64,000 bases of DNA from contig NC_045142.1 of the NCBI RefSeq assembly GCF_008831285.2, positions 8,408,713 to 8,472,712 on the forward strand, read 5' to 3'. The position numbers were made by a program, and so were the translations under genes. This DNA comes from Nymphaea colorata. Its lineage: Eukaryota; Streptophyta; Magnoliopsida; Nymphaeales; Nymphaeaceae. Each line of letters starts with the position of its first letter. The stretch's first letter is position 1. Shown here one piece after another: positions 36,001 through 47,182 of the stretch. The notes beneath the pieces were generated by a model, which saw only the letters and a list, made by a program, of their open reading frames with translations, was not told the origin of the DNA and searched no databases.

Positions 36001-36625
36001 TGAAGGCGTCGGCGAAATGCACGATGCCGTCGAGGCGATGGTGTTCGATGTGGTTGAGAGCGAGATTCCTCTGATATTCGACCGATTCTGCCGGCGTTGT
36101 GAAGTTCTCCCTGCACACGATGTGCCGGTACATGATCCCGCTTCCTCTGAGTATCTCCACGGTCTCGGGCGAGTCGGTCTGGTGTTGAACCACAATCCAA
36201 AGCAGCGGATGGGGAACCAGTTTCAGAGTGTGGCCCAACCTTCTCAAGTACGCCGCCTGCAGAGGATTGCCCACGCCCGTCGGCGTCACGATTATCAGCA
36301 ATCTTCGCGCCGCTTCCGGTTCGTCGTCCTGGTTCTCCAACTCGGCCAATTCCCATTCGATCCGGTTCGGAATCTCCGAACTGGCGTCGGCCATCAAGCT
36401 TCGGTTGAAGTTCCCGGCCCTCTCTGGACGAACGGTGGCCTGACCTCGGCCTTGAATTATGATCCTACTGGCGCGGAAGTCTCCGGTTCGACGACCGGGA
36501 AAAACGTCGGAAGTACTCGTCGGCGCAAGCCCCGTGAAGAACCCCATAGTGAAACAGAGGGAGAAGTGGATCATGGCCTTCTTCCATAGATGAATTCTCT
36601 TCTTTGATCTCTCCAAGGGATTCAT
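33001..36625 (-). CDS. IRX9: IRX9-type GT43 glycosyltransferase (xylan backbone synthesis), three exons
   Basis: Exons 36625-35958, 35826-35589 and 33144-33001 give 349 aa, close to the 351 aa of Arabidopsis IRX9. The start MNPLERSKKR matches IRX9 rather than the longer IRX9L N-terminus. A single membrane anchor (about 15-35, KKAMIHFSLCFTMGFFTGLAP) makes it a Golgi type II protein. The GT43 domain has LLIIVTPTG, MYRHIVCRENFT, RNLALNHIEHHRLDGIVHFAD, FGTWPVGMIYANKKK and STILWDPERWGRP. The last exon (DSMSFIRRLVFEGEARIRG...CTKVMLWRLRL) is the conserved GT43 tail. IRX9 works with IRX10 and IRX14 in the xylan synthase complex of secondary walls. The metal-binding DDD of animal GT43 reads DAF here, in line with the IRX9 clade lacking a classical DxD. 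Intron 2 (2444 bases) is filled with repeats. Confidence 0.93.
33311..33478. repeat. Two-copy tandem repeat, period 84 bp, in IRX9 intron 2
   Basis: Two adjacent copies are recognisable by TTGGGTGGGTAGCGGTATA (33318) and CTGGGTGAGTAGTGATATA (33402), with CAACTAGA and TTACAG blocks at matching positions. Both copies stay open on the minus strand, but as intronic sequence this is probably chance. I recognise no family. Confidence 0.7.
33534..33826. mobile_element. GC-ended, AT-cored MITE-like element in IRX9 intron 2
   Basis: The left arm (GGGCACCGGCCCAAG, GGGTACCCGGTACCCGGCCC) and the right arm (GGCGGCCCGATGCCCAGG) are GC-rich and partly inverted to each other. The core (33640-33720) is almost pure A+T with TTTATTAATATATAT and ATTTAATCGAGCC. 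The same three-part layout is seen at 42412-42765 and in part near 14.5 kb, so it is a repeated family. No target duplication was assigned. Confidence 0.6.
34756..34944. mobile_element. CAGNGGCGGAGCC-type MITE remnant in IRX9 intron 2
   Basis: The left end CAGAGGCAGAGCCAGAAATT and the right end CTTGGCTTCGCCCCTG are degenerate inverted repeats related to the intact element at 12648-12815. About 189 bases, no coding capacity, target duplication unclear. An older copy than the 12.6 kb one, judging by the worn ends. Confidence 0.6.
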
Positions 36626-37003
36626 ATCTTCAAATCCGAAGCCTGAGAAGAAGAAGTAGGTGGAAGAGGAGACCGGAAATCCGTCAATAAATGAAGACGG
36701 TGAGGGTGGTGGACGGACGGAGCCTTTGCTTTCCACCTCTCCTCCGCCTCTTCTCTCTCACACCCTTTGCTTTTATTTCTTCTTCGGCGTTGCTCCTTCC
36801 GGTTCGGTGAGAGGTACCATTTTAAAAATAGCGGGAGCCAACGGCTCCTTCGATGGTCTCATTGGACCTAATTGGCGTTTGAGCACGCGATCGAATCGAC
36901 ACACGGCCAAAAGGGTCAGGACGATCCTATTAAAGGAATTGCGTGTAAATTAAATTTTAGATATAAACGTCAGATTTAGCGGTCGGCCTTCCTTGATCGA
37001 CTC
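36626..37003. promoter_or_regulatory. Upstream flank of IRX9
   Basis: Directly 5' of the IRX9 start on the minus strand. The first 190 bases are GC-richer and GA/CT-rich, like a leader; no clear TATA box was placed. Open frames on either strand here are extensions of the IRX9 frame or chance. Confidence 0.4.
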
Positions 37004-37393
37004 TAGGGATGTCAATGAAATCTATCAATTTGGACTAGATATCTTACAAAACCATTCTGAAAGTATCAATATAAAAAAAGTTTTAATAACTTATTAAGAA
37101 ATCGGATTAGATTTAATGACATCCATTCGAGTTCGAATTTGGATCAAATTTAGTTTTACATAAATATCCTACATACAATGCTCTTAAACTTTGAAAATCA
37201 GCTAGATTCAATTCAAAATACAGATTAAGGTGTTGTTATACAAATGTAAGAATCAGAATCGGATTGTAAAAAAGGATTTTCAGATTCAGATTTAGATATG
37301 ACTTTTCTCTGTTCGTATTTGAATCCGAATATGTGAATATCCAAAACGCATAAGGGTATAATCTGATCCAAATCTGATTCGTTGACATATCTA
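37004..37393. mobile_element. 390-bp hAT-type MITE, TAGGGATGTCAA family, second copy
   Basis: The left end TAGGGATGTCAA (37004-37015) matches the 17238 element exactly; the right end TTGACATATCTA (37382-37393) is its inverted repeat with two differences. Flanks ATCGACTC and CTCGACTT agree at 6 of 8 bases, a worn hAT-type duplication. The interior has the same GGATT/AATCC composition, more diverged than at 17.2 kb. It lies upstream of IRX9. Confidence 0.8.
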
Positions 37394-37655
37394 CTCGACT
37401 TGCATCCATATGCATAAACTTGTTTTTCTTTTTCTAGTTTCAAGTGTTTTGAGTGTATTTTTATTGGTATTCGGCTTTGAATTGATTGATATTCAATTTG
37501 ATGAATGGTTTTGAAAGATAGTGGGAGAATGAGGCTTTAGTAAATACATTTTCAATGAGCAAGGATTACGAGCCATTGCCCCAAAACGATACATTTGAAA
37601 CAAAACGATAGATTAAGAGAGAAGCATTTTGGTAACTTCAACCAGTTGTTGAAGT

Positions 37656-37661
<6 letters not shown>

Positions 37662-37711
<50 letters not shown>
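37662..37711. repeat. (TA)n microsatellite
   Basis: About 50 bases of uninterrupted TA. Confidence 0.95.
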
Positions 37712-37714
<3 letters not shown>

Positions 37715-37846
37715 TTAACTCTTTCTTTTGGGTCCTTGATTTGATGAAGCCACGCCTTGAGGGTGGAGGAAAAGAAGTCCCACCTTCTCCACCAGATTGT
37801 TGTTGCTTGATTGCAACCCTTGACCTACCTAAACTGTCATTGTCAT

Positions 37847-37892
<46 letters not shown>

Positions 37893-38845
37893 GATCAAAT
37901 CGCTCTTAAGACATGGTCGTGGCAGGCTGTCACTCTAAACGCCGGGTTTATTAATAACATGGGCACCGTTGAAGAGAAATTTGATAATATATATATATAC
38001 ATGTTCATAAAACATATAGCACGTATTTACTTAAATGTCTCAATTGTGAAAGGAAAGCTCTAACGGTTTGATCTCCATTTTGAAACATAAGAACTAAAAT
38101 ATTCAGTTTTTTGTATGTATGAAACTAGTTTTATGAAGATTTAAAAGGCAATGATTAATTTGTGCTTTCTTGGCTTATAAAGCATTTCCTTGTGGTTTTG
38201 AAATGTATATCAAAATTTGAAGACAAAAAGTTTCTTAAATACAAAAATTGAGGCAGTAACAAATCGTAAAGTAAAAGCAAAAGAAAAAATATACAATACA
38301 ACTCAAAAAAACCGAAATAAAAAGAGTGGAAAGAGAAAAAGAGAAAAGAAAGAGAACAAGTTGACACTGCGTGAAGGTACGTACTTCAACATGTCTTGTA
38401 CTTAATTCGAATATGCTAATTAATATATTTGCATGTATGCGTAGGTGGAATGTTTCAAGTTGATCTTATATTAAAGTTTCATATTTTGATCAACAATTTT
38501 TGGTTTCTAAATAAAACTAAATTTTAAAACGTCATACCTAATATGCTTTTCCTAATTTCGCAATTTTTTTTTCTTACAGTATTTGTGAGGATTCATGCGC
38601 ACATGCACCAACACACACATACATATACAGGGAAATGCAAATTTGCCACGGTTCCAAATTTGCCACGGTTCTTGATGTATAAAAAAGAAAAAAATTACTG
38701 CTAAAAGCACTATTATCAAGTTGCCAAAAGCATGAAGAATCATTATTGCACCATAAGTCGTCGACAATGATACTGTGACGATTGCGTTGTAGTGACAAAT
38801 TTTCAGCCAAACAGTTCTATCTGCCAGCTATGATCTTGAACTTCC

Positions 38846-38848
<3 letters not shown>

Positions 38849-38898
<50 letters not shown>
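38849..38898. repeat. Compound (TA)n(GA)n microsatellite
   Basis: TA units to about 38874 pass directly into GA units to about 38898. Confidence 0.95.
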
Positions 38899-39030
38899 AA
38901 TTGAAATATACCAGCTTCTGGATGTTGCCATTTAAAAATTATCGTTTAGGTTGTAAAAATGGTTCATGGTGCTTTTGTTGTCATGTTTTACATATTTACC
39001 TTTTAGGAAAATCTGACAGACGGTCGATTT

Positions 39031-39032
<2 letters not shown>

Positions 39033-39092
<60 letters not shown>
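39033..39092. repeat. (TA)n microsatellite
   Basis: About 60 bases of uninterrupted TA. Confidence 0.95.
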
Positions 39093-39094
<2 letters not shown>

Positions 39095-40431
39095 TGCCTT
39101 GTAACATTTCTTTGTTCCCACGAAATAAACATTAATGGCATTCATTTATTTAATTATATAGTTTACTGTTGCTTTCTTAAAAACAGGACCACTTACTACT
39201 TACTGGACCGTTTAATAACCATGCTTAACTAAGCCCTGCGTCCTGCTTGAGTCATAATATCTGTCCATATTTTTATCTTAAGGTTTTTCTTTTTTTTTTT
39301 ATTCTTAAAACAATTTTTCTAAAAACGGACGTTGACATTAATACGTGGTCTCACTCGGGAAATAATTTATTTTAAACGGCTGCCAACAAAAGACACATAC
39401 TTCATTTTTTTTTATTTAATTTGTCTAAACAGGCCCATGTTCCTTTTATCCGGTTGGGCCCGAGCCGGGTAGGGTATCCGCCCCCCGGCTCGGTGCTCAG
39501 GCTTAGTCTCTACCCAACCTCTCATCTCCTAATGTGTTTCAACTTGCACATTGATGGCCTTGCAGCAGGTGAATTAGCACTTCAAAAATTTTAAAAGGGC
39601 GGGATCTCTTATGTCAACCTCCTTGAAATACTTGCAACCCTAATTTGCTGGCCGGTTTTAACTTGGCACAAGAATCAACTGTAATAAATGATATTTTTTG
39701 TCAAATTAAACTGAGCTTGTAAGTTTCTCTTTAGATAATAAAATATTGTATTTTTGTTCAAATTGGTGAAACGAATAAAATTGGATTTCTTCAGACCAAT
39801 CAGCCCAGTTGTTTCTTCACTTAAGAAAATCACATGAAATTGCCACATTTACAAGCTCGGTACACGTCTTCTACCAAACAAAATATGTCGACAAAAACAT
39901 TCTTCGATTTAAATCAACTAATCAATCGAAAAGAAAAAACTTGAGAGACCAGATTTGAATCGGCTCTATTATTTACTATATCTGATTTACTGGATATTCG
40001 TACATTCGGGATTATTCAATTTCAGATTTCAATGCAACGGAGTAAAAGTCTATATACCATATCCAAATCAGAATTTCAAATTTGAAAATTGAATGGGAAC
40101 GAAATCTGGATTTGACAATCAAATCCAGATAGAAGGGTTATATACTAAAAACTATTTTTAAAAATTTTTTGATATTGGATGTAGGAGATTTATTTAGAAA
40201 AAGAGAGAGAGAGTTGCAAAGAACTGAATTCAACTACTTGGGACCTGATTTCCAATGTAATTAGCTATCCTGGGTCCGAGCCATTTTCTTACAAAAGGGT
40301 GAGTAGTTGAAGACGTGGACTTTTATGAGCTTGGATGAGCCGAAATTCTCTCCTTTTTTCTTGGCTTATCGTTTTAGAACTATGTTGGCGCGTATAAGCA
40401 CAAGCTTCATGTGCCTCAACTTGCATACAAC

Positions 40432-41138
40432 TAGGGGTGAACAACGAGCTCAACTCGTTAAAGCTCGGCTCATGAGCGAGTTCGAGTCGAGTCATTTGCT
40501 TAACAAGTCGAGTTCGAGCCTTAATCGAGTTTGTCGAGCCTTAATCGAGTTGATATATTCAAACGAGTTTACGAGTTTGTTGAGATCAAGTCGAGCTCAA
40601 GCTCAACATGTAACGATAAATATCAATTCTATTCAAACGAGTTTACGAGTTTGTTGAATCTTAATCAAGTCGAGCTCGAGCTCAATATGTAACGATGAAT
40701 ATCAATTCTATTCAAACGAGTTTACGAGTTTGTTGAGTCTTAATCAAGTCGAGCTCGAGCTCAACATGTAACGATGAATATCAATTCTATTCAAACGAGT
40801 TTACGAGTTTGTTGAGTCTTAATCAAGTCGAGCTCGAGCTCAACATGTAACGATGAATATCAATTCTATTCAAAAGAGTCTACGAGTTTGTTGAGTCTTA
40901 ATCAAGTCGAGTTCGAGCTCACCACGTAACAATAAATATCAATTCTATTCGAACGAGTTTGTTGAGCCTTAATTGAGTCGAGTTCGAGCTCCAGCTCAAC
41001 ACGTAAATGCTGAGTCAAGCTCGAGCTACTTCCATCGAGCTATTCTCGAGCTCAGTCGAGTAGAGTTCGAGGTTTCATTAGTTGAGCCGAGTTCGAGCTG
41101 ACTGAACTTGGGCTCGACTTGACTCGTGTTCGCACCTA
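40432..41138. mobile_element. 707-bp hAT-type non-autonomous element with internal 79-bp minisatellite
   Basis: Imperfect inverted ends TAGGGGTGAACAACGAG (40432-) and CTCGTGTTCGCACCTA (-41138). The flanks CATACAAC (40424-40431) and CTTACAAC (41139-41146) agree at 7 of 8 bases, which fits hAT insertion. The ends are rich in GAGCTCGA/GAGTTCGAG, and the middle is a tandem array of 79-bp units. No coding capacity. Related elements lie at 11749-12521, 42996-43277 and a fragment near 28.9 kb. Confidence 0.85.
40557..41010. repeat. Tandem array, period 79 bp, five to six copies
   Basis: The ATTCAAACGAG anchor (or its variant) recurs with its core at 40561, 40635, 40714, 40793, 40872 and 40951. The last four intervals are exactly 79 bases and the first is 74. 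Each unit carries TCGAGCTCGAGCTCAACATG, a palindrome-rich block. Lies wholly inside the hAT-type element. Confidence 0.92.
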
Positions 41139-42411
41139 CTTACAACAGACCCGCTCCCTTCTATGATATAAGAGCATAGTATCCAAAAGAATCGAACTAG
41201 GGATGCGGCAGGCACGTTCGTGCCTCCAGCCCGACTGTTTGCTCTATGCTAGCTCCTTGGGGCAGTCCAGATCATGAATTAAAAGAAACAAACACGAATG
41301 GAAAAGTGAGGCACGCATGGTTCAAACAAATATCTGGTTTTTTTCATGGGCGCAGAGATGTGTGTGATGAAAGCTGCATGGCTTCGGATTAGTGAAAGAG
41401 AAGCTTCGAGCGTCAGGGATGACTTTGCTTCTGCTTTAAAAAATCGACAGCTCAATTTCTTGAGAAATAAGCAAAGCATTGCAAATTTGATGCCGTTTAA
41501 ATACAATCAGATGTGCAATTAATTGTCACTGCTTATGATTGTTTCAAAATGATTGTGGAAGCTGTCCCACTTATTGGTCCTTTTACTTTTCCACATCATG
41601 CTGCAAAGTGAAGTACAAAAGTATAACTAGCTAGAATTAATCTAAAATTATACAAGTAATTGAGGAAGAGTACTTAGTTTGCTCAAAATCAAGAATTTTA
41701 ACTGTATGAAATAATTTAGATGAGATATTTTGAGAGTTTTTAATTTGAAAAAAAAAAAAGAATTGGCACCAATGATTTTTTTTTTTTAAATTTTACTCGT
41801 TTTCAATGCAAAATAACTACGAATTAAATTATGAAAGTCTTTTAGCATAAGGAACGACTTGTCCAGCTGCATGGGAATTAGTAAAGCACGCACCTGAAAA
41901 AACGCGGACTTTCATTTTCATCTTTTTAATTAATACATTTAGTTGCAAACATGCCAATTTTTTTTCAACCGACATGTTTGATTTTGGGATTATGGCACAA
42001 GATGCACCATTGGGGTGGTTTGGTTGCCCTTTATCTAATATCTTCATAATTTGAGAACCGTAAATTTAAAATCAGACTCCCCTCTTCTAATTCTAAATCC
42101 GATTTTTTTTCAATGCAAAAAGATGAAATGAGGGTTTCAAGTGTGGATTTTAGTTTTGATCTAAGATCTTGAGTTTGATGAACCATGAATTTTACTAATG
42201 TATCTCTTGCCGCCTCGGTTCCACATCATATGCAGGATTTGAAATCTGAAATAATCAAACGCCCCCATAAAAAAGGAATTACACAAATGCTTCTTTCTCA
42301 GTGTATTAATCTGTTGAACAATAGTTCACCTATATATACACTTCACAAAATGAACGTTACATGGAACGATGTTGACCTTACAACAAGAACACAAGGTGAG
42401 GGATTCTACTA

Positions 42412-42765
42412 GCTTCGGACCGGACCGCCAACGGGTACCCAGTACCTGTTCCAACTTGGGCTCGGGCCGAAGACTCAAAAAAAGGGCACCAGACCGGCCC
42501 GATAAATTATTGGGCTGGCCTGGGTGGGCATGATAAATTTTTTTAATATTTTTTTACTAATTTTTACATATAATTAGAATATTTTATTATAAGTAAGTAT
42601 ATTTATATATTATTTTATATTTAAAAAATATTTTTTATTTAATCAAGCCTCGCTCGGGATCAGGTTTTTAATTGTTAGGACGGACCCAGCCCCGGTTTCG
42701 GGCCGGCTCGAGCTCAACTCCTTGTCGGGCCGAGCTAGGTCGGGCCAGCCCGATCCGTGGCCACA
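42412..42765. mobile_element. GC-ended, AT-cored MITE-like element
   Basis: The same layout as 33534-33826: left GGACCGGACCGCC and GGGTACCCAGTACC, an AT-only core (about 42540-42640), a TTTAATCAAGCC boundary, and a right arm with CGGGCCAGCCCGATCC. The arms are partly inverted. No coding capacity. Target duplication not resolved. Confidence 0.6.
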
Positions 42766-42995
42766 AGGTTCGTTGTTCTTCAGCGAACTTGCCTACGCCT
42801 AGATTCTACATCGCGAGGATCATGAGGTCCAAATTAAGGTATATTGTCTTCAACCTGTTCCTTCATTGTGGATTCTAAATATTTGAACTGGTGCCCTCCC
42901 AAAGCTCTCCTAAGGAACGTACACAGGCTTGAAATTTGGGTGTACAGTTTTTGGTTAATAAAGATGGGAGGCCAGCCTCTAGCAGGGTTTCTTTG

Positions 42996-43277
42996 TAGGA
43001 CTGTGAAACGGGTCAAGTGAACTCGAGCTTGACTCAAACTCGCTCGGTGAAGCCCGACTTGTTAGTAGATGAGTCGAGCTTGAGCTTAACTGAAACCTCT
43101 AGCTTATAAATGAGTTTGAATGCTCGACTTGACTAAACTCGAGTAACCTCTAGCCTAACCTAAAACTAATGAAAGAGAATGATGAATTGGTAAATGAACT
43201 TAAACAAGTCGAGCTTAAGTTTGGCCATCGAGTCGAGCTCGAGCTCGAGCTCGAGCCGAGCAAGATATGAACAATCG
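42996..43277. mobile_element. GAGCTCGA-rich element, short copy
   Basis: Begins TAGGACTGTGAAACGGG and ends in GAGCCGAGCAAGATATGAACAATCG, both worn versions of the 40432 element ends. It contains GAGCTCGAGCTCGAGC runs (about 43225-43260). It lacks the 79-bp array. Boundaries are approximate. Confidence 0.5.
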
Positions 43278-43893
43278 GCGGGGATGGGAGACTTGGCTTC
43301 TATGCCATTGGCACAACCTTAATTCCCACTCTCAAGTCTGGTGACAAATCCGTGGATAGTTTTCCCTAATCAATCCAAAAAGATTAAATTTTCAGCCCCA
43401 ACAAAAAAACACACGCCATTTTTTGAGCTGAGTGGGATTCACCCAAAGAAATCCCACAAAAAGGAGACTCACAACAGTGATATCACTAGAGATGGAACTC
43501 AATTTAAAACTTTGATGTCTCTAGTTATCTGGAGCAGTTCTATAAACCTGGAGATCACTACTGTCAGATCAATTAAAAATTTGTTAACTAGATATAATTT
43601 GATGTCTTATAAAAATTCGTTAACTAGATATATTTTGATGTCTTATTTACAAAATTTATGCATCGCCCTGTCAGGCACCAAGGCTTCGAGATGCAGGAAC
43701 TTGGGTTTATTCCTGGAAATAACATTTCGGATCCGGGTCGAATACGAATGCGCCTCCGATCCGCGTCGCAGGTCTTCGGAAGTTCGCGTCAGCACAGGCC
43801 GAGTCGCCGATTAGCATTTTATTCCTTTTCCCGTTGAGTCGAGGAAACGCGATCTGTCGGCGTTTCCCGAGAGCGAGAGAAGAAGAAGGAGAG

Positions 43894-46481
43894 ATGAGGA
43901 AATTGGTCCTGGTCACGGCCGCCCTTGTGGGCGTTCTTCTCTGTCGTTCGTTGCTGCGTGCGACTGCCGACGTCGTAACCCTTAACGCCGACACCTTCGC
44001 CGATAAGGTAGACTCTCTCTGTCTCTCGCTCTCTTTTTCTCTCTCAGGCACAAACACACAGACAAATATGAGTAATGAGGAAATGAACTTGGTAGATGGG
44101 TCTTTGCTCTTGTCTATGCTCATTTGAATCTGGGTCCTGCGGGATCCTCTCTATTATGATGTTGATACGATGACGGGTGTATATTTTGAAAAGCGTCATT
44201 GCATCTCTACTTTGATACTACTGAAAGTTTGAAACCAAGAAAATTCAATTATTTGATGATTCTTGAACACCATCATCTTCATATTCTTCATTGTTATCAG
44301 CACCAAGAGTTATCCCGGGCCATTAGAAACCTAAATTTGTGCCTAAAACTTATTTGTTTCAGGAAGGAGGGATCGAGATTGAGAATGTAGCAGGAGAAAA
44401 TGAAAAATTATATGAAAGATTAGGCTAGGCTCTAACTGTCTTTTCACAGGCTTGGTGTTTATCATATTGTCTAGGATGCGACATCTAGTGCGCAGCATGA
44501 TTGTCAGGTAAACTGTACTTCATAAAATTGGCCAGTCACAACATAGAGGGAGAAAATGTGGAAAGTCCTCTTTTCCTATATCCTGAGAAATGAGATTCAA
44601 TAAGGGAAGTTCGTACAATCTTTTAGGTTGTACTAATAATAAAACCATAAGTTTATGGGCCAGTTTGGCAACAATAGCAAGTTGTTACCGTTTCATGAAC
44701 CTGCCCGAAAAATTGGGTATATTCATGAAACGTTGTGACACACCGTGTTTTATGAATCTCTCTCAATTTTTAGGGCAGGTACAGCTTGTTGTTGTTGCCA
44801 AACGGGCCATATGAGAATAAAACTTGTGGTACCAATCCAAAAGCTTTTTTACCAAACACATCGTTTAGACCTTCTTCCGGTGATAGATTTGGACAACTTG
44901 TTTTTTTACCATCGTTCGATGTAAACATGAGTCTTAAACCTTTTTTGCAGTTGTGCGAACTTTTCAAAGTTAAAAATGTTGTTGCAAACCTGGTCACAGC
45001 TAGCCTGTGAAGGTCTCTCTATGTTGCAGTTCTCATCATGTGCAGTAATACCTGGCCATGTGCTATATGATTCAGTCTAGCCATGTGCAATAATAAATGT
45101 GTTAACACCCCAACAATTTAGTCATTTATTAAAGATTGTGAGAGATCTTCAAGGGTTTATAAAGGGGTTGTTAAATAGATGGTCATCTTGGTTCATAGCT
45201 TTTTTGGGATTGGAGCCGAAGCTGCTAAGGAGCAGGTTGAGATCCACCAAATCAGTGGCTTGAGGTCGAGTTGTTATAATGGTATCAGAGCTGGTTCAAC
45301 ACTCGGACCTAGGGTCCCACATGTGCGGATGCGTGTGCCTTAAAAGGGTGGATTGTAACACCCCAACAATTTAGTCTCGTATTGAAGATTGTGAGATATC
45401 TTCAACCTTTTGGGGGTTGGAGCCAAAACTGATAGGGGGCGGATTGGGATCTGCCGAACCAGGGGCCCGAGACAAGAAGTGGGTCGGATTATTACAGAAA
45501 ACACTAGAAAAGAGGTAATGTTTTAAAGGAAGTAAGAAACACTTGGCCATAGTACATACTTGTTTTTTTGGCAGTAGGATGAGGCGACAAGAGTAGTTCC
45601 ATAATGAAAGGCAGAAAGGGTTGCTCATTATGCCGCCCCTTCATATAGCCTATATATACTAATTGGTGGAGGAACTTGCGTTTTCAGTTTTCAAAAATAG
45701 TTTCCAGGTTTATCTTAATTAGTTATAGAAATTAATTTTGTTTTTAAAGGGTTCTCTTTAATAATTAATACAATTATCCAATGGAAGGTGAAAGACACCG
45801 TCCAAATGGATTAGGTGCCAGCACGTCTAGGCCAGCCTAGGCACGCTAGGCGTGAAACCCACACCCCACACCTAAGTGATGGACTGAGACGTGTGATGTG
45901 GACTGACGCCTAGTCCACCCTTAGGCGTCACCTTGACAACATAGTTGCAGAAATCACTAACTCTTGATGTGACCTCTATCTACAAGCTACTTAGAAAGAA
46001 GCAAAGCAAATTACTCTGTAGATTAGGATGTCTTTATCATACTGCTAGTTTCTAGGTTTTGAATTTTGTAGAAACATGATAAGACCATATCCAATTCCAA
46101 AAACAACGACAGATTTAGCACCTGGACCTGTAATTGATGGTTGAGACGCTGTGATATGCATTGTTACGCATGTTGCAATGGAAATTTTGGTTTTTGCGCG
46201 AGTCATGGCTATGAACTTGATGGAATGAATATACTCATAATGGGACTACTCTTATTTGTCTTATATGAAAAGCATTTTCTACTTATCTCATAATGGGATC
46301 TATGGGTTTTGGTTAGTTTGATATAATGATATCATTTTTGTCCTCCACCTATGATAATTTGGAATAGGCTGGAATGTTGATCTTGGTGACTACTGACTAT
46401 CTATGTCACATAGGTACGGTACTGGTGCGGGTACGAGTACGGACCATTTTTAAAAAAACTTGGGTGCGGGGGTACGGCCAT

Positions 46482-46522
<41 letters not shown>

Positions 46523-46550
46523 CAAAAAATTTCAAACAGAATAACATATT

Positions 46551-46591
<41 letters not shown>

Positions 46592-47151
46592 AAAAATTAC
46601 AAATAGAACCCCATATACATATTCAGCCATTACAACTTATATCTAAAGCACCTAGCAAGACAGAACCAAAAGACGAGAATGAGAATGTTAAAATAAAATG
46701 CAGATTTAAGTGGTCATGATAAAGGTCAGAACCATGCCAAAGCACAAATATGCACTATGCAGCACATGGATAAAATGTCATGTAATCAAATGCCACAATC
46801 ACAACAGAAAGATTCACATAGATGGACTTGCAGAGAGGGACATCTAAAGGGTCTATTAGCAAATGTAACCATACACCAAGACAGCGAAAGGGGACACTAC
46901 AACTACAAAAAAAAAAAAAGAACACTACGACGAAAGGGGAAACAAGACAGCGAAAGAAAAATGGACAGCAGAACAAGGGAACAACAAATAGAGAACCAAT
47001 ATTATCGTTAAATCTTTTTTGCAACAATATGTCATGATAAAGCCAAGACGATGAAAGAAAAATGGACAGCGGCATGCCAATCGAAAGAAAAATCACCACA
47101 ACGAGAAAGGGGTGAACGCCAGCAGAGAAACGCCTCCAATCGACCCCACAA

Positions 47152-47182
<31 letters not shown>

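Larger units (their letters stand above)
37394..40431. other. Intergenic; several (TA)n tracts, no gene seen
   Basis: Contains long (TA)n at 37662-37711, 37851-37889 and 39033-39092, and (TA)n(GA)n at 38849-38898. The short frames reading IYIYIY are products of these tracts. A 17-base unit CAAATTTGCCACGGTTC occurs twice in a row at about 38638-38671. A GGCCC/CCCGGCTCGG fragment lies near 39430-39510. No gene recognised. Confidence 0.6.
41139..43893. other. Intergenic; two MITE-like elements, no gene seen
   Basis: No gene recognised. Includes the elements at 42412-42765 and 42996-43277. The final part (about 43660-43893) is CpG-rich and is the likely promoter and leader of PDIL5-1. Confidence 0.5.

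Noticed and set aside
37654-39141. Several open frames reading IYIYIYIY
   Set aside because: They are translations of (TA)n tracts and have no other protein-like content.
40557-41010. Regularly spaced repeats that could suggest a CRISPR array
   Set aside because: The units are contiguous 79-bp tandem copies without unique spacers, inside a plant transposable element.
45100-45496. Possible Cassandra TRIM carrying a 5S RNA-like promoter
   Set aside because: The size and primer-binding site fit a TRIM, but I could not see a 5S-like A box, IE and C box set in the terminal repeats.
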